Positions 34,133-42,822 of a stretch of DNA of 64,000 nt are shown here, in pieces. The notes under the pieces are model-generated. The model was not told where the DNA came from, did not search any database, and saw only the letters and a list, made by a program, of their open reading frames with translations. The translations under genes were made by a program, and so were the position numbers. Source of the stretch: Ereboglobus luteus. Its GTDB lineage: Bacteria > Verrucomicrobiota > Verrucomicrobiia > Opitutales > Opitutaceae. Position 1 is the first letter of the stretch. The number at the start of each line of letters is the position of its first letter. The stretch spans positions 2,708,501-2,772,500 of the forward strand of contig NZ_CP023004.1 in the NCBI RefSeq assembly GCF_003096195.1, in the 5' to 3' direction.

Positions 34133-36719
34133 CGGGCACTTCATAGAGGGGATGATCCTCTACGGTTCGCTCGAAAAGGGCGGCATCGCCAGCAAGGGGT
34201 TTCTTTTGCAACCGCCCGATTTGCGAGGCGGCACCATCACGCAACTCAACGCCTATCAGGACAAAATCCGCAGCCTTCTCGCCGCGCTCGGCGACGGGAT
34301 GCGCGCGCAACTTCAATGGACGTGCAACTGCGATTACCGCCAGGAACTGACGCGCTACCATCGCGAAACCGAGCGCGTCGCAAACGCGCATATCAAGCGC
34401 GTGCGCACCGAACGCTTCGAGCGTTACTGGCGGCGAATGCACGCGCGCGATCTGCGGCGCGAGCAGCTTGTCCTTTTCGTTTCCACGCGCATCTACACTA
34501 CCACGCCGACGACCGCCACGCGTGATAATCTTGCCGCCTACTACGCAAAACTGCTCGCGCAACTGCGCACGCGCTTTGACGAACTCACGTCATCCCTCCG
34601 CACACTTTTCGGCAGCGATACAACTGTCACGCCGATGGACGACCTCGCGCACTTCACCTACTACTCGAAATTCCTCAACCCCTCGCTCGCCGACGCCTTC
34701 GACATCGACTTCGCCGCGCGCTTCAGCCCGCGCCAAACGATCCAGGAAAACTGCTGGTGTTCCGACGGCGTCAACATTTCGAAACCCGCCGGATTTTATT
34801 TCGACGGACTGTATCACACCGTGTTCACGTTCAAGCGCTGGCCAAGTCGCACGTATCCCGGCATTGTCTTGCGCCTCACCGCGCTGCCGTTTCTCGACTA
34901 CCAAATCACGGTCAACCTCGAACCGCTCCCGACCAAAAACGAGGTCGAAAAGGAGGAGCGCTCAATCGAGCGTCTGCGCGGCGAATACAAATCCACCGAA
35001 CGCCACTCGCTACTCGTCGCCATCGGAAAAAAGGAACGCAAAGTCGAATCGCTCTCCACCGGATTCATCCGTCCGTTTTCGACGACCTACATCATTCGTG
35101 TTTGGGATGAAACCGAGCAGGCGCTTTCCGCAAAGTGCGCCGCCGTCAAAAATGCGATCAACAATCTCAGCGGCGCTCAGTATTACGAATGCGCCCTGCC
35201 CAGCACCGCGAAGAAACTTTTCTTCGCCTCATGGCCCGGTTGGACGCATTCGAGCTACCGTCATCGTAACCTTTATGCCGAGGACTCCTACTTTGCGGAT
35301 TTGCTGCCGTTCTCATCGACGTTCACAGGGCATCTCGCCGAGGCCGAGGCGATCTACGACGGCGCGCAGCAAGGCAATCTCGTCGGACTGCGCACGTTTA
35401 TCGGCAACCCGCCAACACCGCAGCACGCCGTCCTGCTCGGCGCGACCGGTGCGGGAAAGTCCGTCCACATGTGCGATCTTCTCGAACAAACCGCCGCCTA
35501 CTACGATTACACCGTCATCATCGAGGAGGGTTTGTCCTACGGAAAGTTCACCGAAGCGATGGGCGCGAGTCCGATCATCCTACACCCCGACGGCGATCTC
35601 ACGATCAACTATCTCGATACGCGCAAGCTCCCGCTCAACCAACTGCAAACCGCCACCGCTGTCGCGCTCGTCTCGCGTATGATCGGCGAGGCTGCCGACG
35701 AGGAAACGCAGCAAATCCGTCAGGCAATTCTCGGGCAATATATCAGTCAGCTCTATCAGGATTGTTTTGAGGATTGGTCGAAGCGGCACAGCGCGCTCAT
35801 TCCGCAAATCCAGCGCATGGCGTGCGCCGCGCACAAATGGAAACGCGCTAAAATGCCACATGGCACGACCGACCTCGAATCCTACACCGAGTTACGCGAC
35901 TTGCTCGCCCGCGACGACGATGAGGCGCAGCTATTCATAGCTAAAATACCGGAATCCGACATCACCGCGTTCCTGCAAAACCCGCAGACCGAGCGCTCTG
36001 TCATGGCGATGGCGCACGCTTGGTATGAGCCGGGCGATTATCCGCAGCACGCGAGCCTCGTCGAGTTGATGCAATTCTCGCGTTTTCCCGAACACAAAAA
36101 GGAAACCATTGATCACATTGCCACCCTGCTCGCCGCGTGGTGTGCGCACGGGCAATACGGTCGCCTCTTCGACGGCCAATCGAATATTTCGCTCACGGGC
36201 GAGGTGGCGCATTTCGAACTCGGTTACATTCCCGAGCAGGCCATCGAACTCAAAACCGCAGCCGGACTTTTGATAAACGGCTTTTCGCGTCAGCATATAA
36301 TTTCGCTGCCGCGGGCGCAGCGGAAACGCATTCTCTACGAAGAACTCGCCCGTTTTCTCGACGTGCCTGGCGGCGAAAAGGTCGTCGCGGAATCTTACGC
36401 ACAGCTGCGCAAGTTTTCATGCTGGACAGCCTCGATCGTGCAACAATACAGCCGGTTCAAAGACACGCGCATCCGCCCTGTTGTCATCGGAAACTCGAAG
36501 CAGTTTTTCCTCATGCGGCAATTTGACCGCAGCGACATCGCCGACATCGCGCGGGATATTTCGCTTCCCGAAAACGTCTGCGAGGCGATTCAAAATTATC
36601 CGATGCCGGAGCAACAACCGGAAGGGAAAAAGTTTTCGTCGATCTGTTTCTTCACACCCGTCACCGATCCTCCGCTTTGCGGCACGGTGCGAAACATTCA
36701 AGCGCCCAAAAAATCATGA
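34113..36719 (+). CDS. VirB4/TraC-family T4SS ATPase
   Basis: The 868-residue energising ATPase of the mating channel. MKTAAPNGHFIEGMILYGS is taken as the start (ATG 34113) because the longer frame runs inside the VirB3-like gene. The N-terminal domain has LTRYHRETERVANAHIKRVR and SIERLRGEYKSTERHS. The ATPase domain has Walker A GATGAGKS at residue ~443 (VLLGATGAGKSVHMCDLLEQ) and the later KRILYEELARFLDVPGG as the Walker B-like acidic strand, followed by CWTASIVQQYSRFKD. VirB4 proteins are the most conserved T4SS subunits and define the system as conjugative. The stop overlaps the next start by ATGA. Confidence 0.92.
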   Translation: MKTAAPNGHFIEGMILYGSLEKGGIASKGFLLQPPDLRGGTITQLNAYQDKIRSLLAALGDGMRAQLQWTCNCDYRQELTRYHRETERVANAHIKRVRTERFERYWRRMHARDLRREQLVLFVSTRIYTTTPTTATRDNLAAYYAKLLAQLRTRFDELTSSLRTLFGSDTTVTPMDDLAHFTYYSKFLNPSLADAFDIDFAARFSPRQTIQENCWCSDGVNISKPAGFYFDGLYHTVFTFKRWPSRTYPGIVLRLTALPFLDYQITVNLEPLPTKNEVEKEERSIERLRGEYKSTERHSLLVAIGKKERKVESLSTGFIRPFSTTYIIRVWDETEQALSAKCAAVKNAINNLSGAQYYECALPSTAKKLFFASWPGWTHSSYRHRNLYAEDSYFADLLPFSSTFTGHLAEAEAIYDGAQQGNLVGLRTFIGNPPTPQHAVLLGATGAGKSVHMCDLLEQTAAYYDYTVIIEEGLSYGKFTEAMGASPIILHPDGDLTINYLDTRKLPLNQLQTATAVALVSRMIGEAADEETQQIRQAILGQYISQLYQDCFEDWSKRHSALIPQIQRMACAAHKWKRAKMPHGTTDLESYTELRDLLARDDDEAQLFIAKIPESDITAFLQNPQTERSVMAMAHAWYEPGDYPQHASLVELMQFSRFPEHKKETIDHIATLLAAWCAHGQYGRLFDGQSNISLTGEVAHFELGYIPEQAIELKTAAGLLINGFSRQHIISLPRAQRKRILYEELARFLDVPGGEKVVAESYAQLRKFSCWTASIVQQYSRFKDTRIRPVVIGNSKQFFLMRQFDRSDIADIARDISLPENVCEAIQNYPMPEQQPEGKKFSSICFFTPVTDPPLCGTVRNIQAPKKS

Positions 36720-37135
36720 AAACAATAATACTCATACCACCGGTTCTACTAATCATGGTGTTGCTTTCCGGCTGCGGCACGCTCGGCGGCTCGGCAACCG
36801 ACCTTGCGCTCGCCGGCGCGGGCGGGACCATCGGCTACGAGGTCTCCGATCACAATGTCAGCGGTGCGGCTATCGGCGCCGCCAGCGGCTATGTCATCTC
36901 AAAGGTCGCGCAAACGCAGGTCAAGAAGGCCATCACCGACGCCGAGAAACGCGGTTACGACCGTGCGATGAATCAGGCCGTGAAGCAGCAATACTGGATC
37001 ATTCAAAACCTGCAAAAACGCGAAGACGACACCGCCGCAGAATCGCGCCTCGTCGCCGTGCAAATTCCCGAGGCCACCACGCCCGACGGCGTCCTCTTAA
37101 AGTCCACCACCGTTTACATTCGCACACAGCCATGA
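36716..37135 (+). CDS. T4SS-operon lipoprotein with glycine-zipper segment
   Basis: 139 residues. A lipoprotein signal MKTIILIPPVLLIMVLLSGC places the lipid-modified cysteine at residue 20. It is followed by a Gly/Ala-rich stretch (ALAGAGGTIGYEVSDHNV, AAIGAASGYVISKV) typical of glycine-zipper outer-membrane lipoproteins. The C-terminal half is soluble (QYWIIQNLQKREDD). It starts at an ATGA overlap with virB4 and ends at an ATGA overlap with the VirB5-like gene. It may be the VirB7 equivalent or an entry-exclusion type protein; the sequence does not decide. Confidence 0.75.
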   Translation: MKTIILIPPVLLIMVLLSGCGTLGGSATDLALAGAGGTIGYEVSDHNVSGAAIGAASGYVISKVAQTQVKKAITDAEKRGYDRAMNQAVKQQYWIIQNLQKREDDTAAESRLVAVQIPEATTPDGVLLKSTTVYIRTQP

Positions 37136-37929
37136 AAAAGATTTTTGCATTTCTCGTTCTCACAACATCCACCGCGTTGAGCGTGCTCGTCTTCGCCGGC
37201 ATGCCCGTCATCGACGGTGCCAATCTTATCAATAATAAGATTTCGCACATCGCCACCATAGCCAAGTGGGTCGAAAACATTGCGCAGCTAAAAACGCAAA
37301 TCACACAGTTAAAAGAACAGGTCAGCATCCAAGGCCAGTTGCGCAACTGGACGGGCAACCCAGCCGATGTTGCGAAACTTCTCTCGCTCGGCATCCTCAG
37401 CGAAAGCGACCTCATGCGCGACTACGGACTTTCGCGCAACGACATCGCCCGCGCCACGCAAAGCCTCGACACGCTTTCGCGCACGGACGGAAACACCTAC
37501 CGCTCCGTTTATGTTCCCGATCTCAATGGCGGTGCGGTCGCGCATGATCCGCTCACCTATCGCCGCCATGCGTTGCTCGACGCGCGCACGGACAATACCC
37601 GCACCGTCACCGACAAAACCCGCGCGCGCGAACGCGAGTTGCAGGAGGAAATCGCGCTCACGCTTTCCGAACTCCGCGGCGGTTCGACCGACGCGCAGGT
37701 GCAAAAACTCACAGCAAAACTGATCGTCTTGAACGGCCAGCTTTCGCAAATCGAGACCACGCGCCGCCGTCAGGTTGACGAGGTCATTCTGCAAAAAATC
37801 GCCAACGACAATCGCCGCGAAACCGAACAACTCGCCGCCGCCGAACTCGCCTCAAAGGACGGCTACATCGCCAACCAGCGCGTGGGAACATTCATGCGCT
37901 CGATCAACCCGCGCAAACACGTCCGCTGA
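37132..37929 (+). CDS. VirB5/TrbJ-like protein
   Basis: 265 residues: signal peptide MKKIFAFLVLTTSTALSVLVFA, then GMPVIDGANLINNKISH, the PVxDxANLxxN pattern seen at the mature start of TrbJ/VirB5 proteins, followed by long helices rich in Gln (LKTQITQLKEQVSIQGQL) and a C-terminal coiled-coil region (ERELQEEIALTLSEL, QKLTAKLIVLNGQLSQIE). VirB5 is a minor pilus-tip component. The coding region is much shorter than the open frame, which runs back through virB4; the ATG at 37132 with ATGA coupling is the clear start. Confidence 0.82.
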   Translation: MKKIFAFLVLTTSTALSVLVFAGMPVIDGANLINNKISHIATIAKWVENIAQLKTQITQLKEQVSIQGQLRNWTGNPADVAKLLSLGILSESDLMRDYGLSRNDIARATQSLDTLSRTDGNTYRSVYVPDLNGGAVAHDPLTYRRHALLDARTDNTRTVTDKTRARERELQEEIALTLSELRGGSTDAQVQKLTAKLIVLNGQLSQIETTRRRQVDEVILQKIANDNRRETEQLAAAELASKDGYIANQRVGTFMRSINPRKHVR

Positions 37930-37938
37930 TTTTCCGCC

Positions 37939-38880
37939 ATGGAAATGTTTCTGCCAGTCCTGGAAAACAAGATCATCGCGATGGTGACGGCGTTCCGTTT
38001 CGTCGTGTTCGCCATGCTCGTGGTCGGACTGGTCGCGCACTTGAGTCGGCATCATTATCATAACAGCCAGATCGTGCGGCCCATTGCCCGCGCCATCACC
38101 ATTGTCGCGCTCATTGCCTCGATGCACTGGTGGTTTGCGCTCGCAGAAAACACCATGCTCGCGGCGGCGGATTACATTGATCCGCAATATAACGACAACC
38201 CCGCACGTGCGTCAGAACTGTTGCGCGAGGGCACCGCGCAAAACCCGGAGAAAAAGGAATGGTCGTGGCGCAAGCTGAACGAATCACTCTACAACGCCAT
38301 CACTGATGCTGTGTCGTGGGTTTTTATACAAATCGGCACACTCGTCACCGCGCCGATGATAATACTGCAATATATATTGCGATGGATTTTGTATCTGCTC
38401 ACGCCGTTTGCGCTCGCGTGCTTCATGATTCCGGGCGGCTCGCAAATCGGTGTCCGTTTTTTCCAGCAAGTGCTCGCTGTGCTCGCGTGGCCCGTAGGCT
38501 TCGCAATCACCAACCTTGTCGCCATCGCGATCTGGCAGGATTTCCGCATGATTGTCGGCGCGGAGGCCGCATCAGCTGACATGGCCGCCTTCTCGCCATT
38601 TCTCACCAATGTCGGCGGCATCCTCGCCGCGCTGACGCTGCTCATCGGAACGATTTCCACGCCGATTATCTGCCAGAAAATATTCGCGCAAGGTTACGCC
38701 TTCACCGGCGAAACCGCCAACCCCGGCGCGCTTGGACGTTCGGGCGTCGATATGCTCTACCGCGCAAACATGATCGGCGGCATGTTGAGCGCACCATCCG
38801 CGGCGACGACAACCGCTATGGCGGCAAAGGCAAACGAGGCGCCGCCACTGTCATCCGCCCAGACGACTCCAGGACTTTAA
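37939..38880 (+). CDS. VirB6/TrbL-like polytopic membrane protein
   Basis: 313 residues with about six hydrophobic segments: FRFVVFAMLVVGLVAHL, ITIVALIASMHWWFALA, IGTLVTAPMIILQYILRW, ILYLLTPFALACFMIPG, VLAVLAWPVGFAITNLVAIAI and GGILAALTLLIGTISTPII. The C-terminal tail is Ala/Thr-rich. Topology, length and position between VirB5-like and VirB8-like genes fit VirB6/TrbL, the inner-membrane pore-base component. The start ATG at 37939 is 9 nt after the previous stop. Confidence 0.8.
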   Translation: MEMFLPVLENKIIAMVTAFRFVVFAMLVVGLVAHLSRHHYHNSQIVRPIARAITIVALIASMHWWFALAENTMLAAADYIDPQYNDNPARASELLREGTAQNPEKKEWSWRKLNESLYNAITDAVSWVFIQIGTLVTAPMIILQYILRWILYLLTPFALACFMIPGGSQIGVRFFQQVLAVLAWPVGFAITNLVAIAIWQDFRMIVGAEAASADMAAFSPFLTNVGGILAALTLLIGTISTPIICQKIFAQGYAFTGETANPGALGRSGVDMLYRANMIGGMLSAPSAATTTAMAAKANEAPPLSSAQTTPGL

Positions 38881-38883
38881 CAA

Positions 38884-39570
38884 ATGGAAACTGAATCTAC
38901 ACCAGAGCCGCACGAGCCCTTGCGCGAGACGCCTGTCGATAACTCCAGGCAGCTTCCGCCGGCAAAAACGAAACGTGGATTTTCGCCCGCGCGGCTTTTC
39001 GCAGACCACGCCTTTGCCGCGCGCATGTGGATGTTTGTCGCCTGCGGAGCGCTCATCCTTGTCGCCGTCCAGCCGTTTCTTATTATCGAAGCCTACCGCA
39101 CGCGCGAGCGCGTCGTGGTTCTCGACGGCGGTGGAAGTTTTTCGATTTCGCCACTACTCGGTTTCGAGGAGGCGAAGGCATTGCACGAAACGCTCGCCAT
39201 CTGGTCCGCGCTCGCGCTTCTGCAACGCAACCCGAAGAACTTCGATTTTCCCGATTTGCTGCAACGGCTCTTTCTCACCGACTCGGCAACAAAGGCGCAG
39301 AACGAATTGCTCGCCTCGCGCGAGGAGTTCGAGGTGAAACAAATTCATCAGAAACCAGAGGTGTTCAAAATCGACATCCTGCGCACGCGCGAGGATCAGG
39401 TGCTTGTGCGCATCGAGGGCCAGCTTGTGCGCACGGGTGTTTTCGAGCGGCAGGCCTTCGCCGAGTCACCGCGCTTTTCACTCACACTCACCCTTGTCCG
39501 CAACCCGGACATGATCGCCAACAAACGCTATCCGCTCGCCGTATGGAACTACGAATTCTCACTTCTATAA
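38884..39570 (+). CDS. VirB8/TrbF-like protein
   Basis: 228 residues: cytoplasmic Pro-rich N-terminus, one membrane anchor (MWMFVACGALILVAVQPFLIIEAY, residues ~52-75) and a periplasmic domain of NTF2-like size ending LVRNPDMIANKRYPLAVWNYEFSLL. The single N-terminal anchor plus ~150-residue periplasmic domain is the VirB8 plan; VirB8 is the assembly nucleus of the channel. It begins 3 nt after the VirB6-like stop and overlaps the VirB9-like gene by 28 nt. Confidence 0.8.
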   Translation: METESTPEPHEPLRETPVDNSRQLPPAKTKRGFSPARLFADHAFAARMWMFVACGALILVAVQPFLIIEAYRTRERVVVLDGGGSFSISPLLGFEEAKALHETLAIWSALALLQRNPKNFDFPDLLQRLFLTDSATKAQNELLASREEFEVKQIHQKPEVFKIDILRTREDQVLVRIEGQLVRTGVFERQAFAESPRFSLTLTLVRNPDMIANKRYPLAVWNYEFSLL

Positions 39571-40424
39571 ATTGCGCACTGCTATTTTGCAGCCTCGCTA
39601 TGCCGCAAGCATACGCGGCCCCGCACGCTCCCGTCGTGAAACAATTTCCACTCGATGAGCGCGTCGTCTATGAAATCCCCATCGGCACAAACGTGCCGAC
39701 GACGCTCATGTTTCCCTCCGCACCGTCCGCGCTCGAAAGCGCCGGCATCACCGCGAAACCGGAAACACCCGCGCCCGTGCTTCTCTCGCATGTTCCCGGA
39801 CGTCATTATCTCAGCGTGCGCGCTCTCAAACCCGACGCGCAGGCCACCCTCAATGTCATCTGGAAAAATCACACTTATATTATTCGCTTCACCGCGTCCG
39901 AAAAGCCCTACGGCTCGATCACGTTTTATGAGGATCGCCTGGCCGGTCGCAGTGCCGCGCTCGCAAAGCGGGTTACGCCCGACGCGCTTCTCGGACTGCT
40001 CGACCGCGCGAAAACTTTTCGGCTCGTTCACGAGCAATATCCCGAGGCCGTGCAGCAAATCGAACACCGCGCGCCGCCAGCCGCCGAGGCCGTCACATGC
40101 TACAAGGATTTTTCCGCGACGGTTGAGGAAGTGTTTCGTTTCGATCCCGAGGATACGCTTGTATTCAAACTCAAACTCGAAAACACCGGTGACACCGAAG
40201 TCGCCTACCAGCCGCAAAGCCTTGCAGCGCGCATTGGTTCGCGCGTTTACACCGCGTCCATTTCCGACGCGTCCGGCTTGATTCCGCCTCACGCGGTGAC
40301 GACGGCGTATTTCGCAATCACTGGAACGCCGGATGGCGGGCGCGCCAACCTCAGCGTAAAGAATGTTTTTAACATCATTGTGCCGCGTGTCACCCGCGAT
40401 GTGCAGCTCGTCATTCCGCAATGA
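39543..40424 (+). CDS. VirB9/TrbG-like outer-membrane-complex protein
   Basis: 293 residues. The ATG at 39543 overlaps the VirB8-like gene and gives a signal peptide (MELRILTSINCALLFCSLAM ending QAYAAP). The mature part has the VirB9 pattern VVYEIPIGTNVPTTLMFPS near the N-terminus, NHTYIIRFTASEKPYGSI in the middle, and a beta-rich C-terminal half (DTLVFKLKLENTGDTEVAY, GANLSVKNVFNIIVP-like end). VirB9 with VirB7 and VirB10 forms the outer core ring. Its stop overlaps the virB10-like start by ATGA. Confidence 0.78.
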   Translation: MELRILTSINCALLFCSLAMPQAYAAPHAPVVKQFPLDERVVYEIPIGTNVPTTLMFPSAPSALESAGITAKPETPAPVLLSHVPGRHYLSVRALKPDAQATLNVIWKNHTYIIRFTASEKPYGSITFYEDRLAGRSAALAKRVTPDALLGLLDRAKTFRLVHEQYPEAVQQIEHRAPPAAEAVTCYKDFSATVEEVFRFDPEDTLVFKLKLENTGDTEVAYQPQSLAARIGSRVYTASISDASGLIPPHAVTTAYFAITGTPDGGRANLSVKNVFNIIVPRVTRDVQLVIPQ

Positions 40425-41485
40425 AGCGTTTTCTGAAATTCATAAAAACACCGGTCGGTAGCCTCACGATGCTCGCCGCGTTCATCGGCATCGGTGCGTT
40501 GCTCATCCACGGAAGCAGCAAGCGCGAACAACGTCCGACAATATCCGCGAGTGCGCACGCGGCAACCGCGCCCGTCGAGCGCCATACGATTTCACGCGGG
40601 GGACAGGAATTGAAAATCCCACAGCCGCACACACCGCCGCTACAAATACGAACGCCGCCTGCCGGCGACGAGGAAACCATTTCGCGTCCTCGTGCCGCAC
40701 GCGGTGAAAAATCCGTTTCGCAAAAAGACACGCCAGCGCCCTTGCCGATCAGTTTGCTATCCGACGAGAACGCACGCGTGAATGATGTCACGCTCTCACA
40801 AAACTACGCGCCTTACGGGCGGCTCATTTCCTGCGAGACGGTTGTCACGCTTGAATCCTCGAAAATCGACACGCCCATCGTCGGCCTCGTCACCGAGGAT
40901 GTCTGGCACGACGGACGCCTCATCATTCCCGCCGGCGCGGAAGTCCACGGACGCGCCGCCGCCGACCATGCGCGCGAGCGCATCGCCGCCTCCGGCCAGT
41001 GGATTGTCGTCTGGCGCGATCACACCACAAACAACGGTGTCGAACTTGTCCTCAACGGCATCGCCCTTGATCGCCAGCGCAACGAAGCAACAGGCGAGTT
41101 TGGTTTGCGCGATGGCAGCGCCGGACTCGTCGGCGACATCCTCAAAACCGACGACTGGCAGGAGATAAAACTTTTCGCCTCTACCTTCCTCGCGGGCATG
41201 GCGGGCGGTTTGCAGGAGATGCGCGACCAGACCAGCGCGTTTGGCGACGTGAGCCAGGTGCCGAAGGCGTCAGCAAAAAATGCCGCGCTACAAGGCACAT
41301 CCGACGTGCTCAACGCCTATGCCGCGCGCATCCAGCAAATCATCGCGCAGGACGGCTACTACGTCCGCGTGCCCGCGGGGAAGCAATTCTACATCTACGT
41401 CACCCAAACCCTCGACAAATCGAAGGCCACTCGCGGCAACCTCCGCGCCGATCTGTGGCAAAAGAAAGAAACGCCATCACAATGA
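40421..41485 (+). CDS. VirB10/TrbI-like channel protein
   Basis: 354 residues: short cytoplasmic N-terminus, one membrane anchor (VGSLTMLAAFIGIGALLIHG), a Pro-rich periplasmic linker (PQPHTPPLQIRTPPAGDE) and a C-terminal beta-domain with the VirB10 features YAPYGRLISCETVVTLESS, GLVTEDVWHDGRLIIPAGAEVHG and RVPAGKQFYIYVTQTLD. VirB10 spans both membranes and senses ATP energy from the inner complex. It is coupled by ATGA overlaps on both sides. The domain order and length are normal for the TrbI type. Confidence 0.87.
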   Translation: MKRFLKFIKTPVGSLTMLAAFIGIGALLIHGSSKREQRPTISASAHAATAPVERHTISRGGQELKIPQPHTPPLQIRTPPAGDEETISRPRAARGEKSVSQKDTPAPLPISLLSDENARVNDVTLSQNYAPYGRLISCETVVTLESSKIDTPIVGLVTEDVWHDGRLIIPAGAEVHGRAAADHARERIAASGQWIVVWRDHTTNNGVELVLNGIALDRQRNEATGEFGLRDGSAGLVGDILKTDDWQEIKLFASTFLAGMAGGLQEMRDQTSAFGDVSQVPKASAKNAALQGTSDVLNAYAARIQQIIAQDGYYVRVPAGKQFYIYVTQTLDKSKATRGNLRADLWQKKETPSQ

Positions 41486-41994
41486 AAACACACGCGCTTA
41501 TTTGCATATTCGCAGTCGCTTGCATTCCGCTCACCGGATGCTCGCTTTTCAAAAAGAAACAACCGCCGCCCGTTCAGACCATCGCGGCCTCGCCCGTGAG
41601 CGGCACCGAGCTCGATCCCGCCAACACGGAAAAATTGCGCCACGGCGAAACCATGCGCGCATATCCGGTGAGCCGATATGTCGATCCACGCGACCCGAAC
41701 CTCATGCACGAGGCGCATATCGTCTATCGAAAGGAAAACCCTGCCGCGTGGAATCTCACGCCGCACGCTCCCACCGTCGTGCCGCTCGGGCCCGTGCTGG
41801 CACTGGCCGATCCCGCCGAGAAAACGCAACTGTTGCCCGCCGAGGTTGAGCAAAAGATGGCCGCGCAAAACCGGCTCATGGCCGCGCTCATCGAGCAGAA
41901 CGAAACACTCACGGCGGAGCTTTCACGTCTCAAATCCGAGATCACCAAGCTCCGCGAATCACAAACCACCACAACAAAACCGGAAAAACAATGA
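41482..41994 (+). CDS. T4SS-operon lipoprotein with C-terminal coiled coil
   Basis: 170 residues. Lipoprotein signal MKTHALICIFAVACIPLTGC with the cysteine at residue 20; the region after it is basic and Pro-rich (SLFKKKQPPP). The centre has AYPVSRYVDPRDPNLMHEAH. The last ~50 residues form a coiled coil (NRLMAALIEQNETLTAELSR, LKSEITKLRE). No family was recognised. ATGA overlaps join it to virB10 and the next gene, so it belongs to the channel operon; a VirB7-like role is possible. Confidence 0.75.
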   Translation: MKTHALICIFAVACIPLTGCSLFKKKQPPPVQTIAASPVSGTELDPANTEKLRHGETMRAYPVSRYVDPRDPNLMHEAHIVYRKENPAAWNLTPHAPTVVPLGPVLALADPAEKTQLLPAEVEQKMAAQNRLMAALIEQNETLTAELSRLKSEITKLRESQTTTTKPEKQ

Positions 41995-42278
41995 CCACAG
42001 AAACACCTCCCGCACCTCCCGAAACGGACAACAAAATCGAAGTCGAACCACTCGCGATTGGCACGCATCACCGCGCGAGTTTCGAGCAAGCGCACGAGCA
42101 TCTCCTGAAAACATACGGCAAATCCCCGCCGCCCGACGACCTCATGCGCCTGTGGATCGCGTGTGCGACGCCCTGGGATATCACGCGCGAGTTTGAAGAA
42201 TCCGTTTTGAACATCGCCGGCAGCGACCTCGTTCCCGACGACAACGGTCATTACGCCCAATCACTCCTCAATCTCTGA
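41991..42278 (+). CDS. Small hypothetical protein of the T4SS operon
   Basis: 95 residues, acidic and soluble, no signal peptide or membrane segment. MTTETPPAPPETDNKIEVEP is probably disordered; the rest (ASFEQAHEHLLKTYGKSPPP, DDLMRLWIACATPWDITREFE) is likely a small helical domain. It starts at an ATGA overlap with the lipoprotein gene. Not recognised. Confidence 0.65.
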   Translation: MTTETPPAPPETDNKIEVEPLAIGTHHRASFEQAHEHLLKTYGKSPPPDDLMRLWIACATPWDITREFEESVLNIAGSDLVPDDNGHYAQSLLNL

Positions 42279-42382
42279 TTCGTTTTTAACTTTGGGCGGA
42301 CGTGCCCGAACAAGGTCAATCGCCACTGGCGGCCAGCCGCCTTGCTCAATCAATGGCTGGAGCAACCCAATACAAAAATACC

Positions 42383-42754
42383 ATGTCACTAAAACAAGCT
42401 ATCGCCGACAAGAAGGCTCGGGAGAACACCGAGCAGCGCATCAATCCCGAGGTCGATGCCAAGCTCACAAAATACATCTCGGATAATCCGAAATTGTATC
42501 AATACTACAACGATCTCACGAAGGAGCAGCTTATCCGAAAGCTCATGCTCGGAAAAATGCAGCGCAATGATTACACCCAGCAGCGCGACCAGGAAATCGT
42601 CAAATGGGTGGAGCAAAACCCCGACATCAAGGCGAAGGTCGAGGAGCGCATCAAAAATGTTCCCGCCGAAAACCGGCAGCGTGCTTTTGTCCGTGTCGCA
42701 AAGGATGAGGCCATGCGCCAAACTATGCGCGGTGGCCAAGGTGTTAGCGTCTGA
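42383..42754 (+). CDS. Small basic helical hypothetical protein
   Basis: 123 residues from MSLKQAIADKKARENTEQR; an in-frame start 81 nt earlier gives an unlikely N-terminus. The protein is charged and helical with repeated Lys/Gln/Glu segments (LTKEQLIRKLMLGKMQRND, IKAKVEERIKNVPAENRQ). No membrane segment or motif. It lies 104 nt after the previous operon member and before a strong hairpin, so it is probably the last gene of the long transfer transcript. Function unknown. Confidence 0.65.
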   Translation: MSLKQAIADKKARENTEQRINPEVDAKLTKYISDNPKLYQYYNDLTKEQLIRKLMLGKMQRNDYTQQRDQEIVKWVEQNPDIKAKVEERIKNVPAENRQRAFVRVAKDEAMRQTMRGGQGVSV

Positions 42755-42767
42755 CAAACTGACAAAC

Positions 42768-42800
42768 GCGGCGGCAGCCTGTGGATGAGGCTGCCGCCGC
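42768..42800. terminator. Strong hairpin after the transfer operon
   Basis: Perfect 13-bp stem GCGGCGGCAGCCT/AGGCTGCCGCCGC with a 7-nt loop, 14 nt after the preceding stop. There is no clear run of T after it on either strand, so it may be a factor-dependent stop, an attenuator or an mRNA-stability element. It also makes the in-frame GTG at 42781 an unlikely start for the next gene. Confidence 0.5.
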
Positions 42801-42822
42801 CAATTTCCCACACCAATCAACG

